Below are positions 21,843-32,517 of a DNA stretch of 64,000 nt, in pieces. The notes under the pieces are model-generated. The model saw only the letters and a list, made by a program, of their open reading frames with translations. It ran no database searches and was not told where the DNA came from. Numbering within the stretch: the stretch's first letter is position 1; each line of letters begins with the position of its first letter. The position numbers and the translations under genes are program-made. The stretch spans positions 518,847-582,846 of the forward strand of contig CACRSC010000005.1 of assembly GCA_902651635.1 (NCBI GenBank). Reading direction: 5' to 3'. Source of the stretch: Mastigamoeba balamuthi. Lineage: Eukaryota; Evosea; Mastigamoebida; Mastigamoebidae.

Positions 21843-22466
21843 ATGTTACACAGTTATTTCTTTCAACTGTCACTTTCTTGTCACTTTTCAGACTGTTGCT
21901 TTCGTAATACTTTTTTACTGTTGCTTTCACAACAATTTTTTACTGTTGCTAAAGTGACACTTTTCAGACTGTCGCCTTCATGACACTTTCAACTGTTGCT
22001 TTCATGACACTTTCAACTGTTGCTTTCACAACACTTTTAACTGTCACTAAAGTGACACTTTCAGACTGTCACTAAGTGACACTTACCAAATCTTTTCACT
22101 AAACAAATATATTTGATAGGACTACACAGAGCAGAAGCAAGTCTGAAGAAGCAGCAGATGTACGTCAAGCACTGCCTTAAGATAGCACAGGCCTTCTACA
22201 ACAACATAGAGAAGGGGCTCCACTACAGCAACCAGGCAGAGTTTGAGACATGCATCAAGGAGATCTGCAAGCAGAGCCACTCAAAGAAATCCAGAGCTCC
22301 ACAGAGGTCCCGTCCTCCTGCCAGAAAAGCCCAGTCCTCAGCCAGAAAATCTCCACCAGCAAGGGCCAAGAGATCCAGAACCTCACCTGCTAAGAAAGAA
22401 GAAGCTGCAACAACAAGTCCAGTGCTCACAACACGTAAAGGAAGCGCTGATCTTTTCATAAGATGA
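21558..22466 (+). CDS. Basic SPAKK-type protein (gene Y, copy B)
   Basis: The first exon (about 21558-21717) has a Pro/Ala/Glu-rich segment matching copy A (ERPAEVLQPEKTTETSAPAE). A 69-base intron starting GTATGC leads to a Lys/Glu exon (about 21787-21830). A long intron holding the hairpin array leads to exon 22120-22466, ending TGA. The last exon has a helical part (MYVKHCLKIAQAFYNNIEKG) and a tail with RSRPPARKAQSSARKSPPAR and TSPAKKEE, like the DNA-binding tails of linker histones. A nucleic-acid-condensing or DNA-binding role is an inference. The frame of the first exon is not clean. Confidence 0.45.
21845..22090. repeat. Hairpin array in reverse orientation (copy 5)
   Basis: Units of CAACTGTTGCTTTCATGACACTTT lie between the second and third exons of gene Y, so the array is intronic. 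Many units contain TGTCACTAAAGTGACA, a near-perfect stem. Confidence 0.8.
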
Positions 22467-22639
22467 TGATGTCTCTCTTCTTACCTTTTTGTCCACTGAA
22501 ACCAACAAAGATTACTGATGTACCACTTGATTTTAAGTTTGTACGTTGCATCTTCTCTCTGGTTCTTAAGCATTTTTCTTAGTCATTTTTGCATTATTTT
22601 ATGCCATACTTTGACTTAGTTTTTCTCATTTTTTGAAAT

Positions 22640-22697
22640 GTCGTTTTAAAACGACTTTTTACTTTTGCGTTTTTTCAAAATGTCGTTTTAAAACGAC
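22640..22697 (+). promoter_or_regulatory. Paired perfect palindromes upstream of ATGGTACG (right copy)
   Basis: GTCGTTTTAAAACGAC occurs at 22640-22655 and 22682-22697, perfect 16-base palindromes starting 42 bases apart, i.e. four helical turns on the same DNA face. The transposase-like gene starts at 22734. The equivalent pair at 10293-10350 keeps the spacing. Confidence 0.7.
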
Positions 22698-22733
22698 TTT
22701 TTCACTTTTTAGTGTTTTTTCCATACTGGTAAA

Positions 22734-25021
22734 ATGGTACGTCATTTAGAGCATCGGACGGCAAAATTTTGGCTCTACAACTCTTTCCTGCCTACATTCC
22801 CCCCAGATTTGAAAATTGGGAGATCATTTTCGCCTGCAACCTCAAGGTGAGACCAAGCTTGCTGCAAACCATCCCAAACACCTCCAACACTGCCACCACC
22901 GGTGCGGGGACTCTACTACATGGCCAACACGGGGCACACACTGGTTTTGCGCACAGAGGGAAGGGTGAACCACACTGTGAAGGGGATAGGGTAGTATAAA
23001 AATAGATCTCCTCCTCAACCAGAGTGGGAAAATCATTGGATTTACGATATTAATATCGTGAGTCATTATGTTCTCATAAGTATCGTAAACTTAGCACGTT
23101 TCCCATTCTTGCTACAGACGAGATCAAAAAAACAGATGCCACTCCAGAAAAAGGGCTACAAGGCGAAGGCTGCTTGTGCCTCCAGGACAGCTCGCACCAG
23201 GAGGCATACTGGCCCCTGGAAAAAGAAGAGATCCCTCAGGAGTATCACAGCACCTTATTTCCAGGACCCTCCTCGACTTGCTCTCAAAAAACGACTGCCT
23301 TACAAGAAGAGACCACCCAAGCCATCTGAAACGTCCCCAGAACAGAGCCAGGTATCTCCCCTGCATGGACTCGTCTGACAATCATTCCAGAGAGGGGCAA
23401 GCCTCAAGCCTCTGGCAGAGCTGAAGAGTTCCTCCTTGAATTCGATCCTTCACGAAGCCACTGAGCTTATCAACAAGCTCAGCAGGGGGGACCCCGAACT
23501 GCTCCTTCAGGTGTGTGGTTTCTCTTCACTTCAACTCAAATCAGCCCAGCTCATCTGCCAGCACTTTCGATTCACAACTGGCTACGACCTAGCCCCTGTT
23601 TGACTCTCTAGGGGGCAGTGTGAGCCAGGATGAAAAGGCAAAAGTGGCACTCGCCCTCTTTCAAGAAGAGACCCTGGCAGAGATTTCAAGACGAACAGGA
23701 ATTGCATCATCGACTCTCAACCTTGCCCAGAGAAAACAGGTACAGTGTTCTCATCATCTTCTCTCAGTTTCCCCCAAGAGAGAGGCCCAGGTCGAATTTG
23801 AGCAAAGAGAGGCAGAGTCTGAAGAACGAGAGGAGGCTGAAGAGCTTCAAGGAGATCTTGATTCTCACTTCGTTTCATGGCCACAGAGTATGCCAATGGG
23901 TCGAATCAATGCTGACACTCAGCAACAGCAGAGAACGCGATCCTCCTGCAGGGATGGGTAAGAGATAATGCCGAAGTCCAATCTGGGAAGAAGACCCTGC
24001 GATTCATGTCCTACGGCACCTACACAGAGGCGTTTTTCAACTACAAGGCAGAAGTTCTCAATTCCTTTGCCAAGTCTCGTTTTCTGGAGCTGCTGCATGT
24101 GGGACGAGTTCGTCTGGCTGTATTCAACCGGTACTCGTGCCCAGTGTGCTGCAAGTTTTGGCTGAAGGAGCCATCACACAGCCCCATCTCTGATCTCGAA
24201 AGGGCAGAATTCGAGACCCACCTCGAACTTGTTCATATGCAATGCCAGGCTCAGCAAGACCAGAAGGCTGCTCTTCCTCCTGGGGAGCTGTTGGTGATCA
24301 TGAACTACTCCACATTCCACGAGGCCCCTGAACTCAAGGGCCTGCAAGACCTCAACTGTGCTGTCTGGGGCCTGGAGGGAAAGGAGTGAACACACTTCGA
24401 CTTCTGGGCTCAAGCTCCTCACGACTGGAGGTTCACAAAGATGGGCATCAACACACTCTGGGACGAGATCAAAGCCAAGGCCAATAGAATGCAGCTCAAG
24501 GCTGTCCATTTCTGGACAGATGGCGGTTTCAAGGTGACCAACATCATCCACTCCATTCTCTGTCTCCAGGTATACTCAATTCTCAACCCTCTCACTGGGC
24601 AAGAAAAGGAAGACATCTTCAAAGACTTGAGGAGACAGATGAAGGTGACCTTCAACCTCTATGGTCCTCATCACGGTCATTCAGTCTGTGATGGTCACTT
24701 TGGGGTTGCTACGCAGAGACTTCATCAAGGCAATGTGGGACAGGTGATTTGCACTCCAGAACAGGTGATCACAGCTCTGGAAAGGTACCACTCTCAGTTT
24801 CAGATTTCTCACTGACTTCGATTCTCCAATGTAAAGAATACCCAAGTTATGAAGTTGAATCCCCTCTCTATCAAGGGCATTCCTGCCACCACTATCAAGG
24901 GACTTGAAGGCCACGTCAAAGAGCACTTCCACTTCGAGTTTAATGTCAAGGAGAACGTGGTGAGGTGTGCCCAGCACACCAAGTCTAAGGAACTCACTGA
25001 GTACTCTCTCACGACTTCATA
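22734..25021 (+). CDS. Transposase-like gene of unrecognised family, with HTH and a DGG...HGHSVCDGHFG region
   Basis: Exon 1 (22734-22846, MVRHLEHRTAKFWLYN) is followed by coding segments at about 23120-23350, 23387-23510, 23544-23596, 23628-23738, 23758-23960 and 23990-25021. The exon at 23628-23738 has a helix-turn-helix (LAEISRRTGIASSTLNL). The last exon reads LLVIMNYSTFHEAPELKGLQ, VHFWTDGGFKVTNIIHSI and FNLYGPHHGHSVCDGHFGV, i.e. Asp and His/Asp-rich blocks spaced as in DDE-type transposases. The last frame is interrupted by two in-frame TGA codons (24387 and 24813); both could be decayed CGA codons. Several junctions have good GTGTG or GTAAG donors. DNA transposition is the likely role; I cannot place it in a named superfamily. 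Confidence 0.5.
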
Positions 25022-25441
25022 ACACTCACTGTACTCACCCTGGATTGTAGTAACACACCCTCATGTATTTCTCGCACATTCTTGGTGAGTTTTGCCTCTT
25101 CTTAGACAACAACTATCATAGTAGCCATAAAAGTCTCTGCATCTTCGCTTTTGGGATTCGATATCTGGAATTTTCCCACCGGATTTCATAAACGTGTCAC
25201 TCATAGACCTCGAATCCAAAAAGGCGCACATTTCTGGACTCTCCCAACTGCAAAAGCTATTGATTGGTCATTTCTACCAGAATAAAATCGAAGTGGGCCA
25301 TGCACATTATGCACAATATGTGATGAAATTAATTTGTGCTAAAATAGTGCTAATTCAGCACTAAAAGTTATGCCAGTAGCACATGCAATATGTTGGCATA
25401 GAGCATGTTTTGGCATCTCACTTTGCATCACTTCAGTGACA
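25022..25441. other. Spacer left of the Tc1 copy
   Basis: AT-rich; TGTGCTAAAATAGTGCTAATTC near 25334 resembles 8870-8910. No gene. Confidence 0.4.
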
Positions 25442-26689
25442 TACAGTCCTGGCAATAATTGGCTGACACCCCACAGTTTTGTCACAACTTCTTTGTTGTT
25501 CTTGGGGCCTGGAGGAAGGAAAGAGCAGGAGAACTCCTGATCCCTAGTAGCAAGTGTAGTCCCCTTGAGCATCAAGGACACGTTCCATGCACGAATTCAT
25601 GGAGGCGACCAAGTTCTGTGCATAGCTGACCGGGAGCTCCCTCCAAATTTTGTGAATGCACCTTGCCAGGCCCTTGACAGTCCAGGGCCTATGGAGGGCC
25701 ACGCGACTCTTAACGAGTGCTCACACGTTCTCAATCAGGTTCAGGTCTGGAGAGCAGGCTGGCCAGGGCATGCAGGTCACATGTTTCACATGCCTCCATC
25801 TCTGTGCCACCTTGCTGGTGTGCTTGGGGTCATTGTCTTCCTGGAGCTGCCAGCCTTGGGGATTGAGTCCGTATCACTCTTGCACTGAAGGTAGGAGTGC
25901 CTTGTCATAGATTCCAGTAAGCCTCTTTCCATTGAGGTTCCCTGTGAAGACGTGGAGCTTCCCAAATCCTTAGGACAAAAAGCATCCCCAAATGTGAACC
26001 TTGGCTGGATGCTTGACTTTGCGGACCACCACCGGGCTCCCTTTGCATTGCCAGAAAGCGCACAGGTATGTGAACACTGATAGATGCCTCGTCAGTAAAA
26101 ACAACCTGGTTTCAGTTCCAGTTCCGATGCTCATGGCACCAGGCAATGTGATTAATGTGATGGCACTGAGAGCAATGATTTGGCAAGCGGGGCCTTCTTC
26201 TGCAGGCCTGCAGCATGCAAACAGAGGCAGATCGTGTGAGGAGCAAGAGATACCCCTATCCTCTGCACCTTGCAGGCGAGGACCTTGGATGACGCTGCAG
26301 GGTTGCGTAGGGTGCTCTGGACGATTTTTTTATCTTCAGCTGCAGAAGTTTTGCATGGGGCGCCAGAGCGAGGCGCGTCCACTGCTGAGGGCTCACCATT
26401 CCAGTTCTGCCACTTCTTCACGGTGTTGAGAGAGCAGCCCACCTCCTTCGCAGCCGCAGCAGTGCTGAGCTTGGGGCCAAGCTTGTGTGTCTGCAGGAAC
26501 TTGAGCTCATAGCATTTTTTCACTTAATGCCATATTTAAATTTTGTGCTTGGATTTCAAAATCTTCTACCCCAAACGTGTCATGACACGTCATGACGTCA
26601 TCGCGGATCATAATATCCCGATACAATTCACCAAAAGTCTCTCTCAAATTCAAAATAGAGGGTGTCAGGGACTTATTGCCAGGACTGTA
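25442..26689 (-). mobile_element. Tc1/mariner transposon, complete ends
   Basis: TACAGTCCTGGCAATAA at 25442-25458 is repeated inverted at 26673-26689, giving a 1248-base element bounded by TA, the Tc1/mariner target. It encodes a Tc1-type transposase on the minus strand. Both ends are intact, but the transposase frame is broken, so it could move only with help from another copy. Confidence 0.85.
25565..26523 (-). pseudogene. Tc1-type transposase, broken
   Basis: The minus strand starts MKKCYELKFLQTHKLGP, followed by a paired-like HTH (AAAAKEVGCSLNTVKKWQNW) and a second DNA-binding segment (KKIVQSTLRNPAASSKVLAC). Shifted frames further on carry VVFTDEASI (first Asp), NDPKHTSKVA (second Asp) and PDLNLIENV (the third acidic residue in the Tc1 PDLNPIE box). 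The order and spacing fit a DD34E enzyme of about 330 residues. The frame changes several times after residue 120, so the gene is inactive. Confidence 0.8.
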
Positions 26690-27559
26690 CTGACCTGCCT
26701 GGTTTTGTTTAGGAGGGTGTGGTACTTCCCAAAGTACTGCCCAGGGGTGTTCTGCCCTCAGAACAGCCACCTGATTATGTGCAGTGAACCGTGGAGTTGT
26801 GTGCAATGTACTGCCCAATGGTGCCACACTCCCATGTCCTGCCTCTCGAGTGCAGTTCCTGCACATTTGCGTGGATGTCTCTGTCTGGCAGCTCTCTGTC
26901 ATGTCCACGACCTGTCAAGGAGGTGCTGGGAGAGGTCGTTCATCAGGCTTTCTTCTGGGGGATGTACTGCAATCAGAGGGGTGCCCTCTGTCAGTTCCTC
27001 CTGTGGAGAGCTGCAACAGGCATCTGTCCACACTCATCAGCTGCCAGATGTGGACTAGTGGCAGCACAGAGTCTGCACAGACTGCCTCTTATGGATATGG
27101 TCCATTTCATGAAGGAGACTCGCATGGAAGTTGCCACAGGAGGCATTGGTGCCCAGCTGCCCCTGATGCCGTTGTTCGAGGGCAACCAACAAGTGTTCTC
27201 TAAGCTATGGTGAATGCAATACCAGAAAGACAGCCCACTATACAGTACAATTATCCCATCACTGGCTGGCCGGCACCAGATGAAGACAATGGCCCTTGCA
27301 ATCAGGGAGATGTGAGACTGCCTTATTATCCCGACTCTGGCTTTCCTGGGTCACAAGGGAACAAAGGACATGCTCAAGAACTTCATTCAGCTGGATGACA
27401 CGATCGTGCTTCTGGTCTCTGCCCTGCTGCCATGGNACAGAAAACAGCAGAGCAAAGCCAAGAACGAGGAAGAGGGAACCACCCGACGGAGAATCAGCAG
27501 GTCAGTGAGAGCCATCGCTTGACACGACACCGCGAGCAATGCGGTGCAGCCAGCCACAG
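26690..27559. other. No gene recognised
   Basis: Open frames on both strands overlap and lack motifs. There is one undetermined base at 27436. It is the transition to the minisatellite. Confidence 0.35.
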
Positions 27560-28441
27560 CAGATGATTCGACAAGGGGAGAGAGCATCCCCCGTATGCCC
27601 CGGGAGGGCAAAGAGACCACTGCCCTCAGTTGATCCGACAAGGGGAGAGAACAACCCCCCAGGGATGCGGATGCCCCGGGAGGGCCAAGAGACCATCCCA
27701 GCCCAGCAGTTGATCCGACAAGGGGAGAGAGAACATCCCAAGGGGCGCAGCGGATGCCCCGGGGAGGGCCAAGAGACCATCCCAGCCCAGCAGTTGATCC
27801 GACAAGGGGAGAGAGAACATCCCAAGGGGCGCAGCGGATGCCCCGGGGAGGGCCAAGAGACCATCCCAGCCCAGCAGTTGATCCGACAAGGGGAGAGAGA
27901 ACATCCCAAGGGGCGCAGCGGATGCCCCGGGGAGGGCCAAGAGACCATCCCAGCCCAGCAGTTGATCCGACAAGGGGAGAGAGAACATCCCAAGGGGCGC
28001 AGCGGATGCCCCGGGAGGGCCAAGAGACCATCCCAGCCCAGCAGTTGATCCGACAAGGGGAGAGAGAACATCCCAAGGGGCGCAGCGGATGCCCCGGGGA
28101 GGGCCAAGAGACCATCCCAGCCCAGCAGTTGATCCGACAAGGGGAGAGAGAACATCCCAAGGGGCGCAGCGGATGCCCCGGGGAGGGCCAAGAGACCATC
28201 CCAGCCCAGCAGTTGATCCGACAAGGGGAGAGAGAACATCCCAAGGGGCGCAGCGGATGCCCCGGGGAGGGCCAAGAGACCATCCCAGCCCAGCAGTTGA
28301 TCCGACAAGGGGAGAGAGAACATCCCAAGGGGCGCAGCGGATGCCCCGGGGAGGGCCAAGAGACCATCCCAGCCCAGCAGTTGATCCGACAAGGGGAGAG
28401 AGAACATCCCAAGGGGCGCAGCGGATGCCCCGGGGAGGGCA
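27560..28441. repeat. 84-base minisatellite, about eleven units
   Basis: GTTGATCCGACAAGGGG recurs at 27709, 27793, 27877, 27961, 28044, 28128, 28212, 28296 and 28380: period 84, with one 83-base step. Diverged units start at 27629 and about 27560. The inner copies are nearly identical, so the array is young or kept alike by exchange. 84 is a multiple of three, so all frames stay open and give spurious long proteins on both strands. The array lies directly beyond the donor of the minus-strand exon 28459-28857 and is best read as intronic or intergenic. Confidence 0.9.
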
Positions 28442-28458
28442 GGCGAAGAGGCACGCAC

Positions 28459-28857
28459 GTGGGCGAGCCTGACGGTGAGCTTCTCGGTCTCGATGACGCG
28501 GCGCACGGCTGCGTGGCGCAGCGTCTGCATCTGTGCGGTCCTGTCGACGGTGCGCAGCGTGGCGCCCTCGACCCGCGGGGCGCTGCCGTCGGCCGTGGGC
28601 ACCGCAGCCCTCCGCAGCTGCTGCCCCTCCCCCGCCCCCGCCGGCCGCGCGATCTCCGCCAGCAGCTCCGCCCGCCCGCTGGGCCGCAGCAGCGGGGCTG
28701 CGCCGGGGCCCGGGGCTGCGACGCGCGGGGCGCTCTGGTCGCGGATGGACGCGGGCGACGTCGGCCGCAGCGCCGGGGGCCGCGCGAGCGACGCCATCAG
28801 CGCAGGCGCCCCCGGGGGGCACACGGGCACGCTGCCGTCGCCGTCGGAGCTCGACAT
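28459..28857 (-). CDS. First exon of an unidentified host gene
   Basis: ATG at 28857 (minus strand) opens 133 GC-rich codons ending before a GTGCGTGCC donor at 28458, the local host donor style. The start is Ser/Asp-rich, then Pro/Ala-rich, with a helical end (LRHAAVRRVIETEKLTVRLA). Downstream exons are not seen: the 84-base minisatellite and AT-rich mobile DNA follow at once, so the gene is either very long or cut off. It is divergent from the doublecortin gene, about 385 bases between the two starts. Confidence 0.5.
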
Positions 28858-29241
28858 TCGCGCTGCGCCTTTCTCAACGGTTATGGCGGACGCTTGCCGA
28901 CTACGGGGCTTCCGAACAAACCGCAAGACGAAGCGGAAAAAATATCTGTTCTCCGCGGAGAAATCTGCGGGAGATCCCGGAATACCAGTCCCGTTAGTCC
29001 GACGCTGGGACGGGAGCTTCGGCACCTGCACGGTGGGACCCCGGGGGTGAGTCTGGGAGGGCGGGTGCGGCGCACTGGTGCCTACATCGCGACAGCGGCC
29101 GGGTGGCCAGATACGGGGATCTTCCGGTGATCCTATCTTTGGATCTTTGGATCTTTGGCCCATTTGTTCTCTTCCGCAGAGAAGAGAAGACAGTAGTGCT
29201 CAGCGGAGCCACAGCTACACAAGAGCAGAGCATCGGAGGGC

Positions 29242-31170
29242 ATGTCGGGGCGGCCCGTTGTGCAGGCGTACAGGGAGGGGGTGCCGGCCAAGTACGGGAC
29301 GCAGGCGGACAAGGGCCGCTTCATCGCCGTCTTCCTCAACGGCGAGCTCCACCACAGGCCCCGCTCCATCCTCGTCTCGGACCGCAGGTTCCGCACCCTC
29401 GACCAGGTGCCCCCCACGGCCTCTGCTCTCTGCCCGTTGGCTCGCAACCGCTTTTTTCTCGCAGATATCCCGATATCTCTCTGGGGCAGAAGATATGCGT
29501 ATCTCGCGATTTCTGGTTCCAGGGGGGGGGTGATGACGGGTGTCGCTGACGTGGTCCTGGTGCAGCTGAGGATCGAGATGAGCAAGGTGCTGGGCATGGG
29601 GACCAAGCCGGTGATGAGGATCTACGACCTGGACAGCGGGCACCACGAGCAGATCACGTCGCTGGAGCAGCTGGCCGACGGCGGCCACTACATCGCCTGC
29701 AGCAGCGAGCCCCTCCTCAGGGACAGGCGTGCGTCCTCTCCCTCTGCCTCTGTGCACGCAGCCCTCGCCGTGGGGCACAGCTGCTCTTGGCTCGTGGTCT
29801 GCGTTCAGTGGGCTCATTGGGCCTGCGGGAGATGTCCGCTGGCTGCTTCCAGGCCCCGTGGCAGCCTTGGGAGCTCTCTGGCTTGATCCCCTTAGTGCCA
29901 GTGCAATAAGTGGGGACAGACAGGCATGGCAGGGTGGGTGCCTTGAGAGCTGCCTGGCTTGAGCCCAGTGCCGTCAGTGGGGGCAGACAGGCAGGGGATG
30001 TGTGTTGCGTGCTGCATTCGTTGTTCGATGTCTCGCAGTGCCTGTGCCTCCTTCTCGGTGTCTCTGCCATTCAGCTCACTGAGTGCTGCCTTACTGCCTT
30101 ACTGCAGTCCCCACGCCCCAGGACTACAAGGAGGCGACGGCGGCAGAGGCGGCGCCAGCGGACACGGCGCTGCTGACGGACCGAAAGACGAGCAGCAGGG
30201 CGACGGTCTCGGCGTACAGGGACGGTGTGCCCGACAAGTTCGGGACGCAGGCGGACAAGGCCATCACGATCAACGTCTACATGAACGGCGAGCTCAACCA
30301 CGCGGGCGTCGAGGTCCTCGTGCACGAGCGCAAGTTCCGCACGTTCGACCAGCTGCGCATCGAGCTGAGCAAGGCGCTCAAGATGGGCACCAAGCCCGTC
30401 ATGCGCCTCTACGACTTCAACAGGGACCTCGCCCCCGTCACAGACCTCGCCCAGCTCCAGGACCGCGGCGAGTACATCGCCTGCGGCAGCGAGCCCCTCA
30501 TCCGCGAGAAGCGTGCGCTGCCCGTCCGATTTCAATTGAATCCAGCATTAAATGCGTGCCTAAACGAATCGCAGTGCCGAGGGCGCTGACGGACCCCGAG
30601 ATGGGGGGAGAGGCGATGCTGGCGGCGTCGGTGGCGTCGCACCCGTCGACGCCAGGGCACCCGACGACGCCGGAGCAGCGCAAGCCGACGGTGAGGGCGT
30701 ACACGGACGGGGCGCCGGCCAAGTTCGGGACGCAGGCCGAGAAGGCCAAGAAGATCACCGTCTTCCCCAACGGGGACCCCAAGCACAAGGCACGCGGCAC
30801 AGAGCGAGCCAGTCGCTGACCTTGGGGGGCGAGGACAGGGCAAGGAGATGCTGGTGTCGGAGAAGAGGTTCAGGACGTTTGAGCAGCTGAGGATCGAGAT
30901 GAGCAAGGTGCTGGGCATGGGCACCAAGCCTGTCATGCGCGTCTACGACAATGATGCGGGCCTCGCGCACGTCACCAAGCTCGACCAGATTGCTGATGGC
31001 GGCCGCTACATCTGTTGCAGCAGCGAGCCCCTCATGAAGGACAAGAGTGCGCACTCTTCTCTCTCGATCCGATATCTCACTGTCCTCGTGCTCACGTGCT
31101 CTCTTTTTGCGTGTTTTGCTCACACGGCGTTCTCGTCATTCGTCTAGTCCCCCCGGAGCTCCTTGCTTAA
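29242..31170 (+). CDS. Three-domain doublecortin protein
   Basis: Exons 29242-29406, 29566-29728, 30108-30512, 30575-30789, 30839-31046 and 31148-31170 close in all phases: 392 residues. Each doublecortin domain shows the family pattern: a basic start with YR.G.P.KFGTQA.KA, an N.E...... (R/K)FRTFDQLRIE(L/M)SK segment, GTKPVMR(L/I/V)YD, and GGHYIACSSEPL. The domains span about residues 4-107, 128-240 and 272-383. Doublecortin domains bind microtubules, so the protein is likely a microtubule stabiliser or ciliary/cytoskeletal protein. Introns after each domain are all phase 1 (C|GTGCG), the signature of module duplication. Intron 4 (30790-30838) is GC-AG. ATG 29242 is the first in frame; the tail is only a few residues (IPPELLA). 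Confidence 0.93.
30790..30838 (+). other. GC-AG intron in the doublecortin gene
   Basis: 49 bases, donor GCACGCGG, branch GCTGAC, acceptor GGACAG. Splicing restores HK-GKEMLVSEKRFRT, which aligns with the uninterrupted second domain. Confidence 0.85.
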
Positions 31171-32189
31171 CCAGTGAGTCGATAAGCAGGACACGCAACA
31201 GGTACTGGCACAGTAGAAACGATGCAGATCCTGAAATACTCTTGGGCAAATCCTGAACTACCTTTTGTTAAAGACGGAGTTAGCATACTATTGACAGGAT
31301 GAAGATTCTGGAAACACAGTTATCTGGTCTTTGTAATTTTTCATCCAAAGCCTCTTATGCAAAGGTATGAAGTTTGAATATCATTCTCTTTCCCTTCTCT
31401 TTTCTGATAATAATATATTCAGTAATATTACCAGAGGAAAATATTAATAAAGGAAATTGTATAATGTCTTATCATCTGCACTAAACATCTTCTTCTGATA
31501 AAGAAAATTCTTTTTGATAGCAAGATGAATCCGAAGTATTAGATCAAAGTAAGCCTTACACATTATGACTATTGAGGGCCATTCTCTCAAACTCAATTCC
31601 AAATGTTTATATTAAGGATTAGATTCAACGCAGATTAATGTATCTGTTGATGGTGGAGCAAATTGGTATATAATTGTTCTTGAGAATGGGATCAACACTA
31701 TTCAGATGCTTGAAGATGAGGAAACTGATGCTTTCAATCAACACAATTGGCTGATCAAGTCATATGATCCTGCTGTGATACTAAATTACAATTCAGCTAC
31801 TCAAATAGTATACACAAAGATAGACTTGACCAAACTACTGAATGCAGATCAAGTTCAAATAGAAAAATCAGTTAGATCTAAAATCAATTGAATGCTTGGA
31901 TACACCACTGGCTTACTCACAACTGATAGTCTATATATATATGTTAGTGCAAATGGAACACCCAATATGAATTCTCAGGGAAGTTACAATGATGTTTTTG
32001 TTCTGTAAATATGGAATTCAGATATGCAATGATGATATAATTGATCCATCATCTCAGACTGGTAGTATTACACCAATTCTGCAATAATACAAAAGGTTAA
32101 TAAATTATAGAAGTTTGAGTGCTTTACATGCAGATCTACGTAATATGAACCTTAAGCAGAACCCCCAAAAACCTCATTTCTGACATGTA
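31171..32189. other. AT-rich interval, no gene recognised
   Basis: A plus-strand frame at 31706-31891 is open (61 codons, Asn/Ile/Asp-rich) but has no motif. The sharp fall in GC right after the doublecortin stop marks a compartment boundary. Confidence 0.4.
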
Positions 32190-32440
32190 GAAGGGGGTCT
32201 GGAAGTACAACAACTGAGGAAGAGGCAACTGCAAACAATTGAGATTTCACAAGACTATGAAAGAATGAAGTATGTTGGTTTGTGTGCATTGTCAGTGGCG
32301 ACCATGCAACAGTCATGTGTCTTCCATTTTGTGGATTAGCACCACTGAGGACTCTGAGAAACTGTGCAAGAGATGGAAGTTCTTCTGAAAAAACAGTTAT
32401 ATTTAATTGTCCAGTAATAAAGAGAGAAATGAGTGCTGAA
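32190..32440 (-). repeat. Dispersed repeat, copy 2 (related to 2600-2865)
   Basis: Same orientation as copy 1. The minus strand reads LPSLAQFLRVLSGANPQNGR, close to the peptide in copy 1. It sits immediately upstream of a small gene with a TATA-like box. Confidence 0.55.
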
Positions 32441-32465
32441 CCAATTTTTGGCTTTCTCACCCCAA

Positions 32466-32474
32466 GGTATATAA
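32466..32474 (+). promoter_or_regulatory. TATA-like box
   Basis: GTATATAAG at 32466-32474 lies about 44-52 bases before the ATG at 32518 of the small three-exon gene. Confidence 0.5.
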
Positions 32475-32517
32475 GCCCCAGGCGTCCTTAGCCTACAAGG
32501 ACTTAGTCTTCTTTGCC

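Noticed and set aside
26150-27210. Plus-strand frames across and right of the Tc1 copy
   Set aside because: Antisense of the transposase up to 26689 and motif-free beyond it.
1-28000. Possibility that the AT-rich block is an integrated virus or Polinton
   Set aside because: No capsid, packaging ATPase, protein-primed polymerase, retroviral-type integrase or reverse transcriptase was recognised, and its genes carry many spliceosomal introns.
27560-28441. CRISPR-like look of evenly spaced repeats
   Set aside because: The whole 84-base unit is conserved with no variable spacers, and the genome is eukaryotic.
27387-29163. Very long open frames (350-550 codons) on both strands
   Set aside because: They exist because the 84-base repeat is a multiple of three and lacks stops. 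The predicted proteins are the repeat read in different frames, and the single 83-base unit shifts all of them.
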